Positions 1 to 8,479 are shown, counted from the first letter of the stretch. The stretch is DNA of 39,706 nt from JBPCQA01 sp050998615 (GCA_050998615.1 JBPCQA010000009.1:1-39706); one strand, 5' to 3'. Translations and numbers: made by a program. Notes: generated by a model from the sequence alone, not told the origin.

Positions 1-485
1 GCAACTAGGGAAAAATTGCCGCTACCCCCCCGACAAGTAGGTACACCGAAATTGGACCACCTGAACCGTCCGGGGGCCCCACTTTTCGGATCTAGAAACG
101 TAACCACCCAGCTACCAGAGCCGGGATGCGGTGGTAGATCAGTGTGCGGCCGGCCCGAAGACGGCATCCGCCGGGTCGTGGGACTGCGAGTCGGTCGGCC
201 GTGCGCCGCCCGATGATGGGCCGTCATGGACGGCCAAAGCCCTGCCTTCCTTGATGCCGATCATGGCCACCTTCGCGAGGGCTGGAATGAGCCGGACGTG
301 AGGGTGCTGGTCGCGAATACTGCCGATTCGGGTGCTCATAACCGCAATGATGAACCACCGAACGGACAATTCGCGGGAGGCTGTGCATAACGCGCTACCA
401 CGTGTCCGTCTGTGCATAAACACCGGGGCACCCCCCGTGCCAACGACAGGCACCTGCGACGGTGGTCGAGGCTGCGTTCACCCAC
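1..485. other. No recognisable gene; possible decayed DNA
   Basis: Several short overlapping open frames exist on both strands, but none shows a family motif or a convincing start. The first 85 bases carry two similar G/C-flanked blocks (around 41-60 and 70-89) that could be the worn end of an insertion sequence, but I cannot name the family. I see no RNA gene here. Confidence 0.3.
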
Positions 486-526
486 GGTGGTTGAGGAGCG
501 AGCGCAGCGAGCGTCTCGAAACCACC
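486..526 (+). repeat. Dispersed palindromic repeat, family 1, copy 1
   Basis: The arms are GGTGGTTGAGGAG and TCTCGAAACCACC around a loop of alternating AGCGAGCG and CAGCGAGCG. The same arms recur at 24027-24063 and, inverted, at 31928-31967. The loops differ but are themselves self-complementary. It lies in non-coding DNA about 60 bases before the SLOG-like gene. This looks like a REP/BIME-type intergenic element. Confidence 0.75.
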
Positions 527-587
527 CAGCGTGACTGCGGCACTTTCTCAAGCGGTCGGGCTCCGCATTCGGGGATAGCGTGAGCAC

Positions 588-1040
588 ATGCGATACGTCG
601 CCATCATCGGCCCAAGCGAGGCGACCGACGCGGAGCGGGCGGCCGCTCGGACCTGCGGCCAATGGCTTGCCGAGCGAGAGGCCGTGGTGATCACCGGCGG
701 TCACGGCGGCGTCATGGCTGCTGCGGTGCGAGGTGTCCATGAGCGAGATGGCATCTGCGTTGGACTCCTGCCCGGCAGTGACAGATCCGGCGCTGACGCG
801 CACCTGACCGTCAGCCTGCCGACCGGTCTCGGCGAGTTGCGCAACGGGCTCATCGTCCGCGCGGCCGACGTGATCTTGGCGATCGGCGGCAGTTGGGGGA
901 CGATGAGCGAGATCGCACTTGCCGTGCGCACCGGCGTGCCGGTGATCTCATTTGCCGGCTGGAACATGCCCGCCGACGGCGTCACGGTCGCGACGTCGTT
1001 GGACGAAGCCCTCGAGGCGGTGTGGACGCTAGGTAGCTGA
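588..1040 (+). CDS. TIGR00725/LOG-like SLOG-domain protein
   Basis: A 150-residue cytosolic protein with a single SLOG Rossmann-like domain. The N-terminus MRYVAIIGPSEA is the typical first strand. VVITGGHGGVMAAAVRG (about residues 33-49) is the GGxxGxM nucleotide-binding loop of the LOG/TIGR00725 group. ILAIGGSWGTMSEI (about 96-109) is the second glycine-rich loop with its conserved T-x-x-E. Full-length for the family (about 150-170 residues). Related proteins bind nucleotides or act as phosphoribohydrolases; the classic lysine-decarboxylase-like PGGxGTxxE motif is altered here, so the exact reaction is unknown. It stands alone, with a repeat element upstream and another downstream. Confidence 0.8.
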   Translation: MRYVAIIGPSEATDAERAAARTCGQWLAEREAVVITGGHGGVMAAAVRGVHERDGICVGLLPGSDRSGADAHLTVSLPTGLGELRNGLIVRAADVILAIGGSWGTMSEIALAVRTGVPVISFAGWNMPADGVTVATSLDEALEAVWTLGS

Positions 1041-1109
1041 CGCCAGACGACTTGCGCACCAAGTGACGTAATCGGTTTGGCTGCCTGGCCCAGGGGTACG
1101 GCGACTAGG

Positions 1110-1197
1110 CGGCCGCGCAGATGAACCGTCGGCCTCGCGGGTTCTCGCATCCCGGGCGACCCGCTCCCTTTCCACCGCCTCCCTCTGCGCGGGGTCT
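1110..1197 (+). repeat. Dispersed palindromic element, family 2, copy A
   Basis: About 88 bases bounded by the imperfect inverted ends CCGCGCAGAT (1113-1122) and CTCTGCGCGGG (1183-1193). Internal blocks at 1134-1156 (CTCGCGGG..CTCGCATCCCGG) and 1159-1173 (ACCCGCTCCCTTTCC) are shared, in the same order and orientation, with copy B at 34315-34478. Copy A lacks about 65 bases that copy B has between these blocks. It ends about 35 bases before the start of the PfpI-like gene. Confidence 0.7.
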
Positions 1198-1231
1198 AAG
1201 ACGCTCGAATCAACCGGAAGGTCCAGCGGAC

Positions 1232-1771
1232 ATGGCTAATGAGCTTCAAAACAAGACAATCGCCTTTGCAGTCGCCGGTGAAGGCGTCGAGCAGGTCGAG
1301 CTGACCGAGCCTTGGAGGGCTGTCAAGCAAGCAGGCGGCACGCCGCAGCTGGTGTCGACCGATAGCGGGAGCGTGCAGGCGTTCAATCATCTCGACAAGG
1401 CTGACACGTTCGATGTGGACGCGAGGTTTGAGGAAGTATCGGTGGACGACTACGACGGCTTGGTGTTGCCGGGCGGCGTCGCCAACCCCGATGCCCTTCG
1501 AACCGACCAAAAGGCCGTGGAATTCATCGGCTCGTTCTTCACTGCGGACAAGCCGGTCGCGGTCATCTGCCACGGGCCGTGGACATTGGTTGAAGCCGAC
1601 GTAGTTCGCGGCCGGACGTTGACGTCGTGGCCGAGCCTGCACACTGACCTGAAGAACGCGGGCGCCAACTGGGTCGACGAAGAAGTGGTGGTAGACGGAA
1701 AGCTGGTCTCCAGCCGCAAACCCGACGACCTGCCCGCCTTTTGCGCCAAGGCCGTCGAATTGTTCAGCTAG
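1232..1771 (+). CDS. DJ-1/PfpI family protein (general stress protein 18-like)
   Basis: A 179-residue class I glutamine-amidotransferase-like protein of the PfpI/YhbO type. AVICHGPWTLVEA carries the nucleophile-elbow cysteine (about Cys113). DGLVLPGGVANPDALR (about 76-91) is the conserved glycine loop, and LTSWPSLHTDLKNAGANWVDEEVV is the typical C-terminal third. Family members act as glyoxalases/deglycases or chaperones under stress; the intracellular substrate is not settled. I chose ATG 1232 because homology begins at MANELQNKTIAF and a GGAAGG ribosome-binding site lies at 1215-1220. An upstream in-frame ATG at 1121 falls inside repeat copy A and would add a nonsense leader of 37 residues. 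Confidence 0.85.
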   Translation: MANELQNKTIAFAVAGEGVEQVELTEPWRAVKQAGGTPQLVSTDSGSVQAFNHLDKADTFDVDARFEEVSVDDYDGLVLPGGVANPDALRTDQKAVEFIGSFFTADKPVAVICHGPWTLVEADVVRGRTLTSWPSLHTDLKNAGANWVDEEVVVDGKLVSSRKPDDLPAFCAKAVELFS

Positions 1772-1799
1772 AACGCGCCTCTAAATCGCCCGTGCCGAT

Positions 1800-2316
1800 C
1801 TTAGGAGACTGCACGCGATGCCGGTGAAGCCGGGCAGCGCCGCGAAGTCCTTGACCGCTTCCCGGCCACGGGAACGGTGCAGGGGGCAGCAGGTCAACGT
1901 CGGGGTGCAGCCGATGCTCGGTGACCGTGGCGGTCACCGTCGAGATGTCATGCACCTGACGACGCTGCATCCCGGCCGGCACGGCACCGGTGAGCCCGCC
2001 GCAGCCGCCGCACGCCGACGGCACGTGACCACGACCTCGTCCGGATCCTCGACCAGGCGCAACCCCGGCCTTCGGCGCCGGGCCGTTTGCCCTGCTTGCG
2101 CCCGAACTTCGTGCGCGTCGAGCGCCGCGCCGCCGCCTGCGGGCCATCAGTGGACGGCGGCTTGGAGGAGTTACCCGAGTTCTGCCCCAGCCGTCGCTCC
2201 AACTCCACGATCCGCTGCCCCTGCTCGGCGGTCAGCGCAGTCAGCTCCTCGATCGCGCGAGCCTGCGCGGCGAACATCAACTGATCACCCGACAACTCTC
2301 CATCCCGGCCACACAA
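1800..2316 (-). pseudogene. IS66 family transposase remnant
   Basis: The 5' part reads RAIEELTALTAEQGQRIVEL, then LGQNSGNSSKPPSTDG, the hallmark N-terminal linker of IS66 transposases. It continues into RKQGKRPGA. The frame then breaks: zinc-finger remains (ACGGCGG, then VTATVTEHRL) continue in another frame. The sequence then jumps to AVKDFAALPGFTGIA (about 1812-1860), which belongs to the catalytic domain hundreds of residues further on. At least one frameshift and one large internal deletion are therefore present, and the rest of the transposase is missing. I saw no terminal inverted repeats. Confidence 0.75.
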
Positions 2317-2480
2317 GCATGATCGAGGTCAGCCCGTCGCAATCAAGCCGCCACGCCGCCTCAGCCACACCAGCCACACTGGCAACACCTCAATGGTTAC
2401 GATGGCCGAGGATGAGGTAACGGCTGAGAAGAGAGCCGCTCGGCGGTCTAGTACCGCACCACCAGGCGTATCTAGGTGAA

Positions 2481-2813
2481 TCAACTCATAAGCCACACAA
2501 GCACAGCTAAATTGGTCAGCGCAGTAGCAGCTGGCCCGTAGGTCTTCAGCGCATCACGCATCTTCAGCCCTATCACCGTGTCAAGTGATTGGACGAATAT
2601 CATGGCGATCGCTATGGCCTCTAACCACGAACGTGACTCCATGAATAGGGGAACGACAGCTGCAAATGCTAAAGCAGCGCTCCGGACGGCGGCGTACATG
2701 GCGTTCGTTCGGGATTTGTTATGCGTGGAGGTGAGCGCTTTAAGTGAGAAGCCCAGGCTGGTTAAAGCACTCGCCAGTGTCACTAGCGCACAAACCCAAT
2801 ATGCTACCGTCAT
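2481..2813 (-). CDS. Small four-helix membrane protein, unknown function
   Basis: About 110 residues, starting MTVAYWVCALVTLASALTSL. Hydrophobic stretches near residues 5-27, 40-58, 62-80 and 92-110 predict four membrane helices with short loops. It resembles uncharacterised small membrane proteins of Gram-positive bacteria, but I cannot assign a function. An upstream ATG at 2948 would add 45 residues. I prefer 2813 because a TATAAT box lies only a few bases upstream, suggesting a leaderless mRNA, and because the hydrophobic pattern starts there. The surrounding DNA (about 2460-3090) is visibly richer in A/T than anything else in the window, with codons such as AAA, TTA and ATA, pointing to horizontal transfer. 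Confidence 0.5.
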   Translation of the reverse strand: MTVAYWVCALVTLASALTSLGFSLKALTSTHNKSRTNAMYAAVRSAALAFAAVVPLFMESRSWLEAIAIAMIFVQSLDTVIGLKMRDALKTYGPAATALTNLAVLVWLMS

Positions 2814-3113
2814 ACTTGAATTATAACACCGGATAAGAAGCCGTGCTGTCTGGGCAATGGCCATGAAGATGGTAGGGATGAGCTGAAGCGGGAGCAAGCT
2901 AAGTCTGAACTGCCCAAAACAATGACGCAAGTGTTCCATTATAGACATTGAGCGTAAATTGTGCCATAATATAGCTATCTTTCGTTGAGTTCGACTCCCG
3001 AAGTGTGTTGTAACAATCAGAAACAGTTAGCAGTGGAGTCATGTCCTCGTTACCCCTCGAGCCAATGACCTCGCTGCTAACGCAGTTGGGGTTACTACAG
3101 CGAAGCTCCCGAT

Positions 3114-3257
3114 ATGGAGCTGGCACTGGAATGCGTGGACGTGATGCGAGGCGTACTCGACGAGATGCAGTTCATCACTGGCGACACCCTGCGGACCCTG
3201 TACCCGCCGGTCGCGATGCGTGCCGCCCGCGCTCGCGCTGCACGCAGGCTGAGGTGA
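3114..3257 (+). CDS. Unidentified short ORF or gene fragment
   Basis: A 47-residue reading frame, MELALECVDVMRG then VLDEMQFITGD, ending in a basic tail RAARARAARRLR. Its third positions are G/C-rich like the core genome, unlike the A/T-rich DNA directly upstream. The in-frame stop upstream is at 3078. I do not recognise the family. It may be the 3' remainder of a gene cut by the A/T-rich island, or a genuine small protein. Confidence 0.25.
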   Translation: MELALECVDVMRGVLDEMQFITGDTLRTLYPPVAMRAARARAARRLR

Positions 3258-3295
3258 GTCTTGGGCGAGGGTGTGCCGCACCTGGGATAGGTCCG

Positions 3296-3784
3296 ATGAA
3301 GCCGATCGACATCGTCGACGCGTGCCTCACGAGCCATCGACTGCTGCTCGCCAACCTCGCACCACTCACCGATGACGACTTCCGTGCGCCCAGCCTGCTG
3401 CCGCGCTACACACGCGGGCACGTCGTCACACACGTCGCGAACAAGTCGAAGGCCCACGTCCTGCTCGTCGGCGGTCCGGCCGCCGACGAGATCCGCCAAC
3501 TCCACCCGGACGGGTACGACGCGGACCTGGCCGCGGGTCTCGGCGCGAGCCGCTCCGCAGCCGAACTCCGATTCGACCTGGCTGGGTGCCTCGAGCTCCT
3601 CGAAGCCACCTGGGACACACTCGACGACACCCATTGGAACCGGCAAGGGATCATGGCCGCCGGCCCGCGAACGATGGCCGAGATCGTGGCACACCACCTG
3701 CGAAACGTCGAGGTCCACAACGTGGATCTCGGCATCGGCCATCAACCTTCCGATTGGCCCTTGATCCTCGTCGAGGTGATGTAG
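3296..3784 (+). CDS. Maleylpyruvate isomerase/DinB-like mycothiol protein, short
   Basis: A 162-residue protein of the TIGR03083/MDMPI-N fold, a four-helix DinB-like bundle that in actinobacteria often uses mycothiol as cofactor. The RGHVVTHVANKSKAH segment (about 39-53) supplies one conserved histidine pair, and MAEIVAHHLRNVEVHNVDL (about 126-144) supplies the HH..EVHxVDL metal/thiol motif. Start ATG 3296 (MKPIDIVDACL) is where similarity begins; the reading frame stays open upstream but is not protein-like. Most relatives have about 70 further residues after the DWP motif. Here the protein stops ten residues after it, so the C-terminal domain is missing or was deleted together with the end of the convergent phosphatase gene. 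Confidence 0.7.
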   Translation: MKPIDIVDACLTSHRLLLANLAPLTDDDFRAPSLLPRYTRGHVVTHVANKSKAHVLLVGGPAADEIRQLHPDGYDADLAAGLGASRSAAELRFDLAGCLELLEATWDTLDDTHWNRQGIMAAGPRTMAEIVAHHLRNVEVHNVDLGIGHQPSDWPLILVEVM

Positions 3785-3835
3785 GAGTGACGCCATTGTT
3801 TCCGGTGAGGCGTGCTGCCGGGAGGCCAGCCGCTC

Positions 3836-4260
3836 TCGACGATCGCCCGGCCGTTGCGATCCAGGCTGCCGCAGTACAGGTCGAAGAGGCTGTGCTCGGA
3901 GGACGGGTCGCGCAGATGGTCCATCCTAGGATCGACGAGTGGCGAGCAGCGATATGTCCGGTGACTCGCGAGAACACTTGGTCGGCGGTCCGTCTCGAAC
4001 TGCGACCGCAGGTCCAGAACCAGACTGATGTCCTCCGCCACCAGCACGGCCTCCGCGACGTCGACCTCGCAGTCTGGAAGGTCGGAGCGGAAGAGGCGTC
4101 CATCCCGGATCGGTCCCGTCGCTGTCGGGATACCTGCCAAGCTACGAGCGTTGGCGAAGCCACTCCAGTCACTGGTCCTGTTGGTCACGAGGGCTCGCAC
4201 GTCACCACGCGGGCGACCGACCGACCTGAGCGTCGCCGTTGCGGTCGATCGCACGTCCAA
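3836..4260 (-). pseudogene. Protein-tyrosine phosphatase, 3'-truncated
   Basis: The N-terminal half of a Y_phosphatase3-type protein: SGFANARSLAGIPTATG (substrate loop region), IRDGRLFRSDLPD, LVLDLRSQFETDRRP, then a conserved block ending FDLYCGSLDRNGRAIV. In intact relatives a HCxxGKDRTG signature loop follows about 15-20 residues later; here the sequence degenerates into unrelated residues after GRAIVES and the frame stops at 3742. The catalytic cysteine is therefore absent and the protein cannot be an active phosphatase. The break lies about 50 bases from the end of the convergent isomerase-like gene, which is also short. Confidence 0.65.
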
Positions 4261-4493
4261 GTGGGTCGAGGCAGGTTGCGAAACATGGTGCTCCTTGGAT
4301 CCACCCCGACCACCTCCGAGTGCGTCTGATCGAGCCGATCACCCTTGGAGTGGGCAGGCCGAGCGCGGTCGCGTTGACGCTTCGCAACTTGGCGATGCGG
4401 CGGCGTACGCCGTTATCGTGCAGCAATGCTAACTATCACCTTCGGCTCTCTCCGGCGGGGCTCACCCAGTCGACTGGGTGCTGACAACGCCTG

Positions 4494-5289
4494 ATGCTCG
4501 TCGCCACAGACCTCGATGGCACCTTGCTGCGCTCCGACGGGACCGTTTCGGGCGCTACGCGCCGACTCTTGGCGGCCGTAAAGGAGGTGGGCGTACCTGT
4601 CGTCATTGTGACCGCGCGACCGATGCGCTGGATGGACGACCTGAGGTCGCTGATCGGCAGCCACGGACTCGCGATTGTGAGCAATGGAGCAATCCTCTAC
4701 GACGTAGCGGCGGGGCGCATCCGCTCGGTGACCGGCCTCGATCCCGTGGACGGCCTCGCCCTGGTCGACGCGATCCTCGACGCGGTGCCAGGTGCTCGGT
4801 TCGCCATCGAGGTCTCGACGGGGATCCGGGCCGACCCCGCGTACGACGTGCCGCTCCACGTTCCGCCTGGTAGCCCGGTTGGGCCGCTAGCAACGCTGTG
4901 GGATGAGCCAGCTGCCAAGGTGCTGGTGCACCAGCCCGATCTCGACTCTGAGGTCTTGCGCGACTTGGTCACTTCTGCGGTCGGTGACCGCGCCGTCACC
5001 ACCTGGACGGAACCTCATCTGATGGAGCTCAGCGCCCCCGGCGTGACCAAGGCCGCTGCCCTGGCCACTGTCTGTGCCGAGCTCGGTGTGCCGTCGGAGG
5101 ACGTTGTCGCCTTCGGCGACATGCCCAACGACCTACCCATGCTGGCGTGGTCGGGCACCTCGTACGCGGTGGCGAACGCCGACCCGTCGGTCCTAGCTGC
5201 CGCCGACTTCATCGCGCCCAGCAATGATGCTGATGGGGGTTGCTCAGGTGCTCGCCCAAGTGGTCAGCGTGACGGCAGCGCTCATGTGA
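4494..5289 (+). pseudogene. HAD-IIB (Cof-type) phosphatase with 3' frameshift
   Basis: A Cof/YidA-like HAD hydrolase that dephosphorylates small phospho-compounds in the cytosol. ATDLDGTLL (Asp6, Asp8) is motif I, VVIVTARP motif II, a lysine in VTKAAAL motif III, and VAFGDMPNDLPML motif IV; the insert is an IIB cap. After APSNDADG the frame shifts at a run of five Gs near 5235. Removing one G gives VAQVLAQVVSVTAALM and a stop at 5287-5289, the normal family ending. As written the frame reads on to 5357 with an arginine-rich tail. The core is intact, so activity may survive; a sequencing error in the homopolymer is also possible. Confidence 0.75.
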
Positions 5290-5559
5290 ATGCCTTCAGC
5301 GACGGGTGTCGAATGGCGCGGTTTCGGGCGCCGAGCGACCGTCACCGCGCCGGCTGAGATTCGCTGGCGTCCGGCGCGATCACCTCCTGCGGGACCGCGC
5401 CGACCGCCATGCCGAGCGCATTCAGATGGGCGATCAAGTCCCTCGAGCCCTAGCGGGCGATCCGTTCAACGGCCCGAGCGAATTGCACTCTCCCTATTGC
5501 ATGCTCGCCGGCGGCAACATCACCGGAGGGTTGCCTGATCTGCCTGCCAGACTGAGCAG

Positions 5560-7422
5560 ATGCACGTCGCTGCTTGGATCGTTGCCCTTGTCGCAGTTGT
5601 CACTTTGGGCAGTGGTCTGTCACGTCGTCTTGCCGTGCCGGCACCGCTGTTCTTGACTGTGGTTGGGCTGGGCGTGTCCTTTATACCCGGCCTTCCGCAG
5701 ATCACGATCAGCCCGGAAGTCGTGCTGGTCGGATTCTTGCCTCCGCTGCTATACGCTGCCTCGTTGCAGACCTCCCTTGTCGACTTCCGGCGCAATGCGC
5801 GGCCCATCGCCTTGTTGTCGGTGGGCTTGGTGCTGGTCAGCACCGTGGTGGTTGGATTCGTGGTCTGGGCCCTACTGCCCATTGAGCTCCCGGTCGCGAT
5901 GGCACTTGGGGCTGTGGTCGCACCTCCCGACGCCGTAGCGGCCACGTCGATTGCCCGGCGGGTAGGTATGCCCCGACGGATGGTCACCATCTTGGAGGGG
6001 GAGGGGCTGGTCAACGACGCAACGGCGTTGGTTGCGTTGCGTACGGCGATCGCCGCCATCGGCGGCAGCTTCTCGTTGGGAGGAGTGGGGCTCGATTTCT
6101 TGATCGCCGCGGGCGGCGGTGTGGCGGTAGGCATAGTGATCGCGCTTGTCACCGGCCGAGTGCGCCGCCGCATCGAGGACGAGATCATCGAGACGGCGGT
6201 GTCCATGGTCACGCCCTTCATCTCCTACCTGGTGGCCGAGGAGCTGCACGCGTCGGGAGTGCTGGCCGTTGTGTCCACCGGCCTGATCTTGAGCCACCGA
6301 GCCCAGCTCCTTCAGTCGGCCCGGTCTCGGATCTTCGAGCGCACGAATTGGGCGACCGTGCAGTTCCTCCTCGAGAACACCGTCTTCTTGCTGATCGGCT
6401 TGCAGGTACGTCGCATCCTGCTGGCCGCCGCGCAGAGCGAGCTGGGGGCGGGCGAGATAGTGCGGACATGTGTGCTGGTGACGCTGACGGTCATGGTGGT
6501 GCGCCCGCTGTGGGTGTTCCCGTCGACGTACCTCTCCCGCATGGTGCCCCGAGTGGCCGCACGCGACCCAAGCCCCTCGTGGACGTTTCCGGCAGCGATC
6601 TCCTGGGCGGGAATGCGCGGTGTCGTGACGTTGGCGGCGGTGTTCATCTTGCCGGTGTCCACACCGCATCGGGAGGTGCTTATCTTGATCGCGCTTGTCG
6701 TAGTCGGTGTCACGTTGCTAGTGCAAGGCGCCAGCCTGCCGTGGGTCTTGCGCCGGCTGGGGATAGGCGGGCCAGACGAGGCACAGGACGCCTTGCAGGC
6801 TGCGACTGTGCTGGAGCGGGTGTCAGCCGCTGGGCTGGCACGACTCGACGAGTTGCGAACAACCGAAGACCCAGATGATGTCATCGAACGGCTGAAGCGA
6901 CGCAGTGGCGAAAGAACCGAGGCCATGTGGGAGCGACTCGGTAGCTCGGCGGAGACGCCGAGCCAGGCTTACGCCCGGCTTCGGGTCCAGATGATTGGAA
7001 CAGAGCGAGCTGAGTTGATCAGGCTCAGGGACGCGGGCAAAGTCGACGAAGCGGTGCTGCGTTGGGTGCTGGCCACAATAGATATTGAAGAAACCGTGCT
7101 CGACCGCGATCCGTCGGTAGAGGTCGAAGAGCGTCAGGAGGATCTCACGCCATCCACAGTGCATCGCACCTGTGAACACCTGGTCGAGGAGACCGAAGTG
7201 CCCTCGCCGCACCCGCCGGACGGCTGTCAGGAATGTCTGGCCGAAGGGCTGCAATGGGTCCATCTACGGCTTTGCATGACCTGTGGTCACGTCGGTTGTT
7301 GTGACTCATCGGTGGGGAAGCATTCGACCAAGCACTACCACGGCACCGAACATCCGGTGATGCGCAGCTTCGAGCCGAATGAGGCTTGGCGTTGGTGCTT
7401 TGTCGACGAACTCGTAGGGTAG
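5560..7422 (+). CDS. CPA1 Na+/H+ antiporter fused to UBP-type zinc finger
   Basis: A 620-residue inner-membrane exchanger. Residues about 1-400 hold about twelve hydrophobic helices of the CPA1/NhaP family; GAVVAPPDAVAATSI (about 120-134) carries the paired-aspartate motif and EGLVNDATALV the second ion-binding motif. A helical cytosolic region (about 400-535) follows. The last 80 residues are a UBP-type zinc finger: GCQECL, LRLCMTCGHVGCCDSS and KHYHGTEHPVM supply the Cys/His ligands. Bacterial UBP fingers occur alone or fused to redox and transport proteins; their ligand is unclear. The gene is monocistronic, followed by a hairpin at 7446-7500. Start ATG 5560 (MHVAAWIVALVAV) opens the first helix. 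Confidence 0.85.
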   Translation: MHVAAWIVALVAVVTLGSGLSRRLAVPAPLFLTVVGLGVSFIPGLPQITISPEVVLVGFLPPLLYAASLQTSLVDFRRNARPIALLSVGLVLVSTVVVGFVVWALLPIELPVAMALGAVVAPPDAVAATSIARRVGMPRRMVTILEGEGLVNDATALVALRTAIAAIGGSFSLGGVGLDFLIAAGGGVAVGIVIALVTGRVRRRIEDEIIETAVSMVTPFISYLVAEELHASGVLAVVSTGLILSHRAQLLQSARSRIFERTNWATVQFLLENTVFLLIGLQVRRILLAAAQSELGAGEIVRTCVLVTLTVMVVRPLWVFPSTYLSRMVPRVAARDPSPSWTFPAAISWAGMRGVVTLAAVFILPVSTPHREVLILIALVVVGVTLLVQGASLPWVLRRLGIGGPDEAQDALQAATVLERVSAAGLARLDELRTTEDPDDVIERLKRRSGERTEAMWERLGSSAETPSQAYARLRVQMIGTERAELIRLRDAGKVDEAVLRWVLATIDIEETVLDRDPSVEVEERQEDLTPSTVHRTCEHLVEETEVPSPHPPDGCQECLAEGLQWVHLRLCMTCGHVGCCDSSVGKHSTKHYHGTEHPVMRSFEPNEAWRWCFVDELVG

Positions 7423-7445
7423 AGCGTTCCCCCGAAGGGCAAGAG

Positions 7446-7500
7446 GCCGCCTAACGGGCCGGAGCCTCGCGGCTCTGCGAGGTCCGGTCCGTTCAGCGGC
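7446..7500. terminator. Bidirectional hairpin between convergent genes
   Basis: A long inverted repeat: GCCGC at 7446-7450 pairs with GCGGC at 7496-7500, and inner arms CCTCGC (7465-7470) and GCGAGG (7477-7482) close a GGCTCT loop, with several further pairs between them. It sits exactly between the 3' ends of the antiporter and the convergent peptidoglycan-binding gene. There is no T-tract, so it would be a hairpin-only terminator. Confidence 0.6.
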
Positions 7501-7501
7501 G

Positions 7502-8023
7502 CTAGGAGACCAGGGTCTGCCAAGTGTTGGTGCCGACAATCCCGTCGCTGGTCAAGCCGTGGCTCGACTGGAAGTCGCGGACCGCGCCGTCGGTGGCGGG
7601 GCCGAAGTCACCGTCCACGCTCACCGAGTAGCCATGCGCGTTTAGCTGACTCTGCACTGCCCTGACCGCCGAGCCGGTGCTGCCGGACTGCACGCTGATG
7701 ATCAGCGCCTGCCAGGTCTGGCATCCAACGACGCCATCGGCGGACAGGCCCTGCTGCGTTTGGAAGTCGCGGACCGCGCTGTCGGTCGCCGGGCCGAAGT
7801 CGCCGTCGACACTCACCGAGTAACCGTGCGCGTTCAGCAGGTACTGCACGCTGGTGACTTGTTCGCCGGTTTGGCCTTGTTGCACCAGCGGCCACGAGCC
7901 ACCGTCGCCGCCGCCGTACACGTTATCGACCGCGGTTTGCGCGTCGGACAGGAACTGCTGGTAGACGCCGCTGTTGTACGTCGACCACGGGGTCCAGTCG
8001 GTCGCGAGGTCCACCAACCTCAT
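7502..8023 (-). CDS. Peptidoglycan-binding protein, probably N-terminally truncated
   Basis: A 173-residue protein with two PG_binding_1 repeats (about residues 47-105 and 112-172), each with the YSVSVDGDFGPATDxAVRDFQ core and a G-x-VGxxTWQAL-type ending. The repeats are almost identical, suggesting recent duplication. The first 40 residues (TDWTPWSTYNSGVYQQFL) resemble the end of a lysozyme/transglycosylase-like catalytic domain. That domain and any signal peptide are missing: an in-frame TAG lies four codons before the ATG. It is probably the tail of a cell-wall hydrolase whose 5' part is lost, although the remaining frame is clean. Confidence 0.65.
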   Translation of the reverse strand: MRLVDLATDWTPWSTYNSGVYQQFLSDAQTAVDNVYGGGDGGSWPLVQQGQTGEQVTSVQYLLNAHGYSVSVDGDFGPATDSAVRDFQTQQGLSADGVVGCQTWQALIISVQSGSTGSAVRAVQSQLNAHGYSVSVDGDFGPATDGAVRDFQSSHGLTSDGIVGTNTWQTLVS

Positions 8024-8110
8024 GATTCGTGTCTAGCAAAAGCGGGCGCCAATGGCTGTGACCGCTGTCACACTCCGGCATGCCTGGTTTCCACGAGTAA
8101 GCTCGACGTC

Positions 8111-8272
8111 ATGCCGTTTGGACGTGGGATGGGTCGAGGCATCTTCCGGGTGATGCGACGAACCGCCCAGCAGAGCATGCGTCGCAAGCGGCGTGCAGAT
8201 ACCAGGGCGCGTAATCAGGCCGTCCGGGCACGCGCCCGCGCGGCCAAGCCGGGTCGCTTGCAAGTCGACTAG
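8111..8272 (+). CDS. Small basic hypothetical protein
   Basis: A 53-residue frame starting MPFGRGMGRGIFRVMRR. Arginine and lysine make up about a third of the residues, with Gly-Arg repeats at the N-terminus and RARARAAKPGR near the end. There are no membrane segments. It could be a small nucleic-acid-binding protein. The frame is short, so it may not be translated. It is divergent from the peptidoglycan-binding gene, with 87 bases between the two starts. Confidence 0.3.
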   Translation: MPFGRGMGRGIFRVMRRTAQQSMRRKRRADTRARNQAVRARARAAKPGRLQVD

Positions 8273-8479
8273 GCGCCTCATCCAGACGGTCGCCCCGATC
8301 CTGGAGAAGTGGTGGGGGGTGGGTGCCGTACGAGGAAGACGCCAACCGGGGCAAGGATCGCCCAATCTTGGGTGATCGGCCGACGCGGTGGTGATCTGGT
8401 CGGCCTGATGCTGACGAGCCATACCTGAGCCAAGCTTGGTGTAGCGTCACTCCCTTTCCATCGACGCAAGGAGAAGCGC

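Noticed and set aside
1..90. Insertion-sequence end at the left edge
   Set aside because: The two similar blocks are suggestive, but no transposase or clear terminal repeat can be shown.
8440..8466. Further copy of palindromic family 2 before hrpA (CACTCCCTTTCC then GACGC)
   Set aside because: Only one short block is similar; inverted ends and other blocks are missing.
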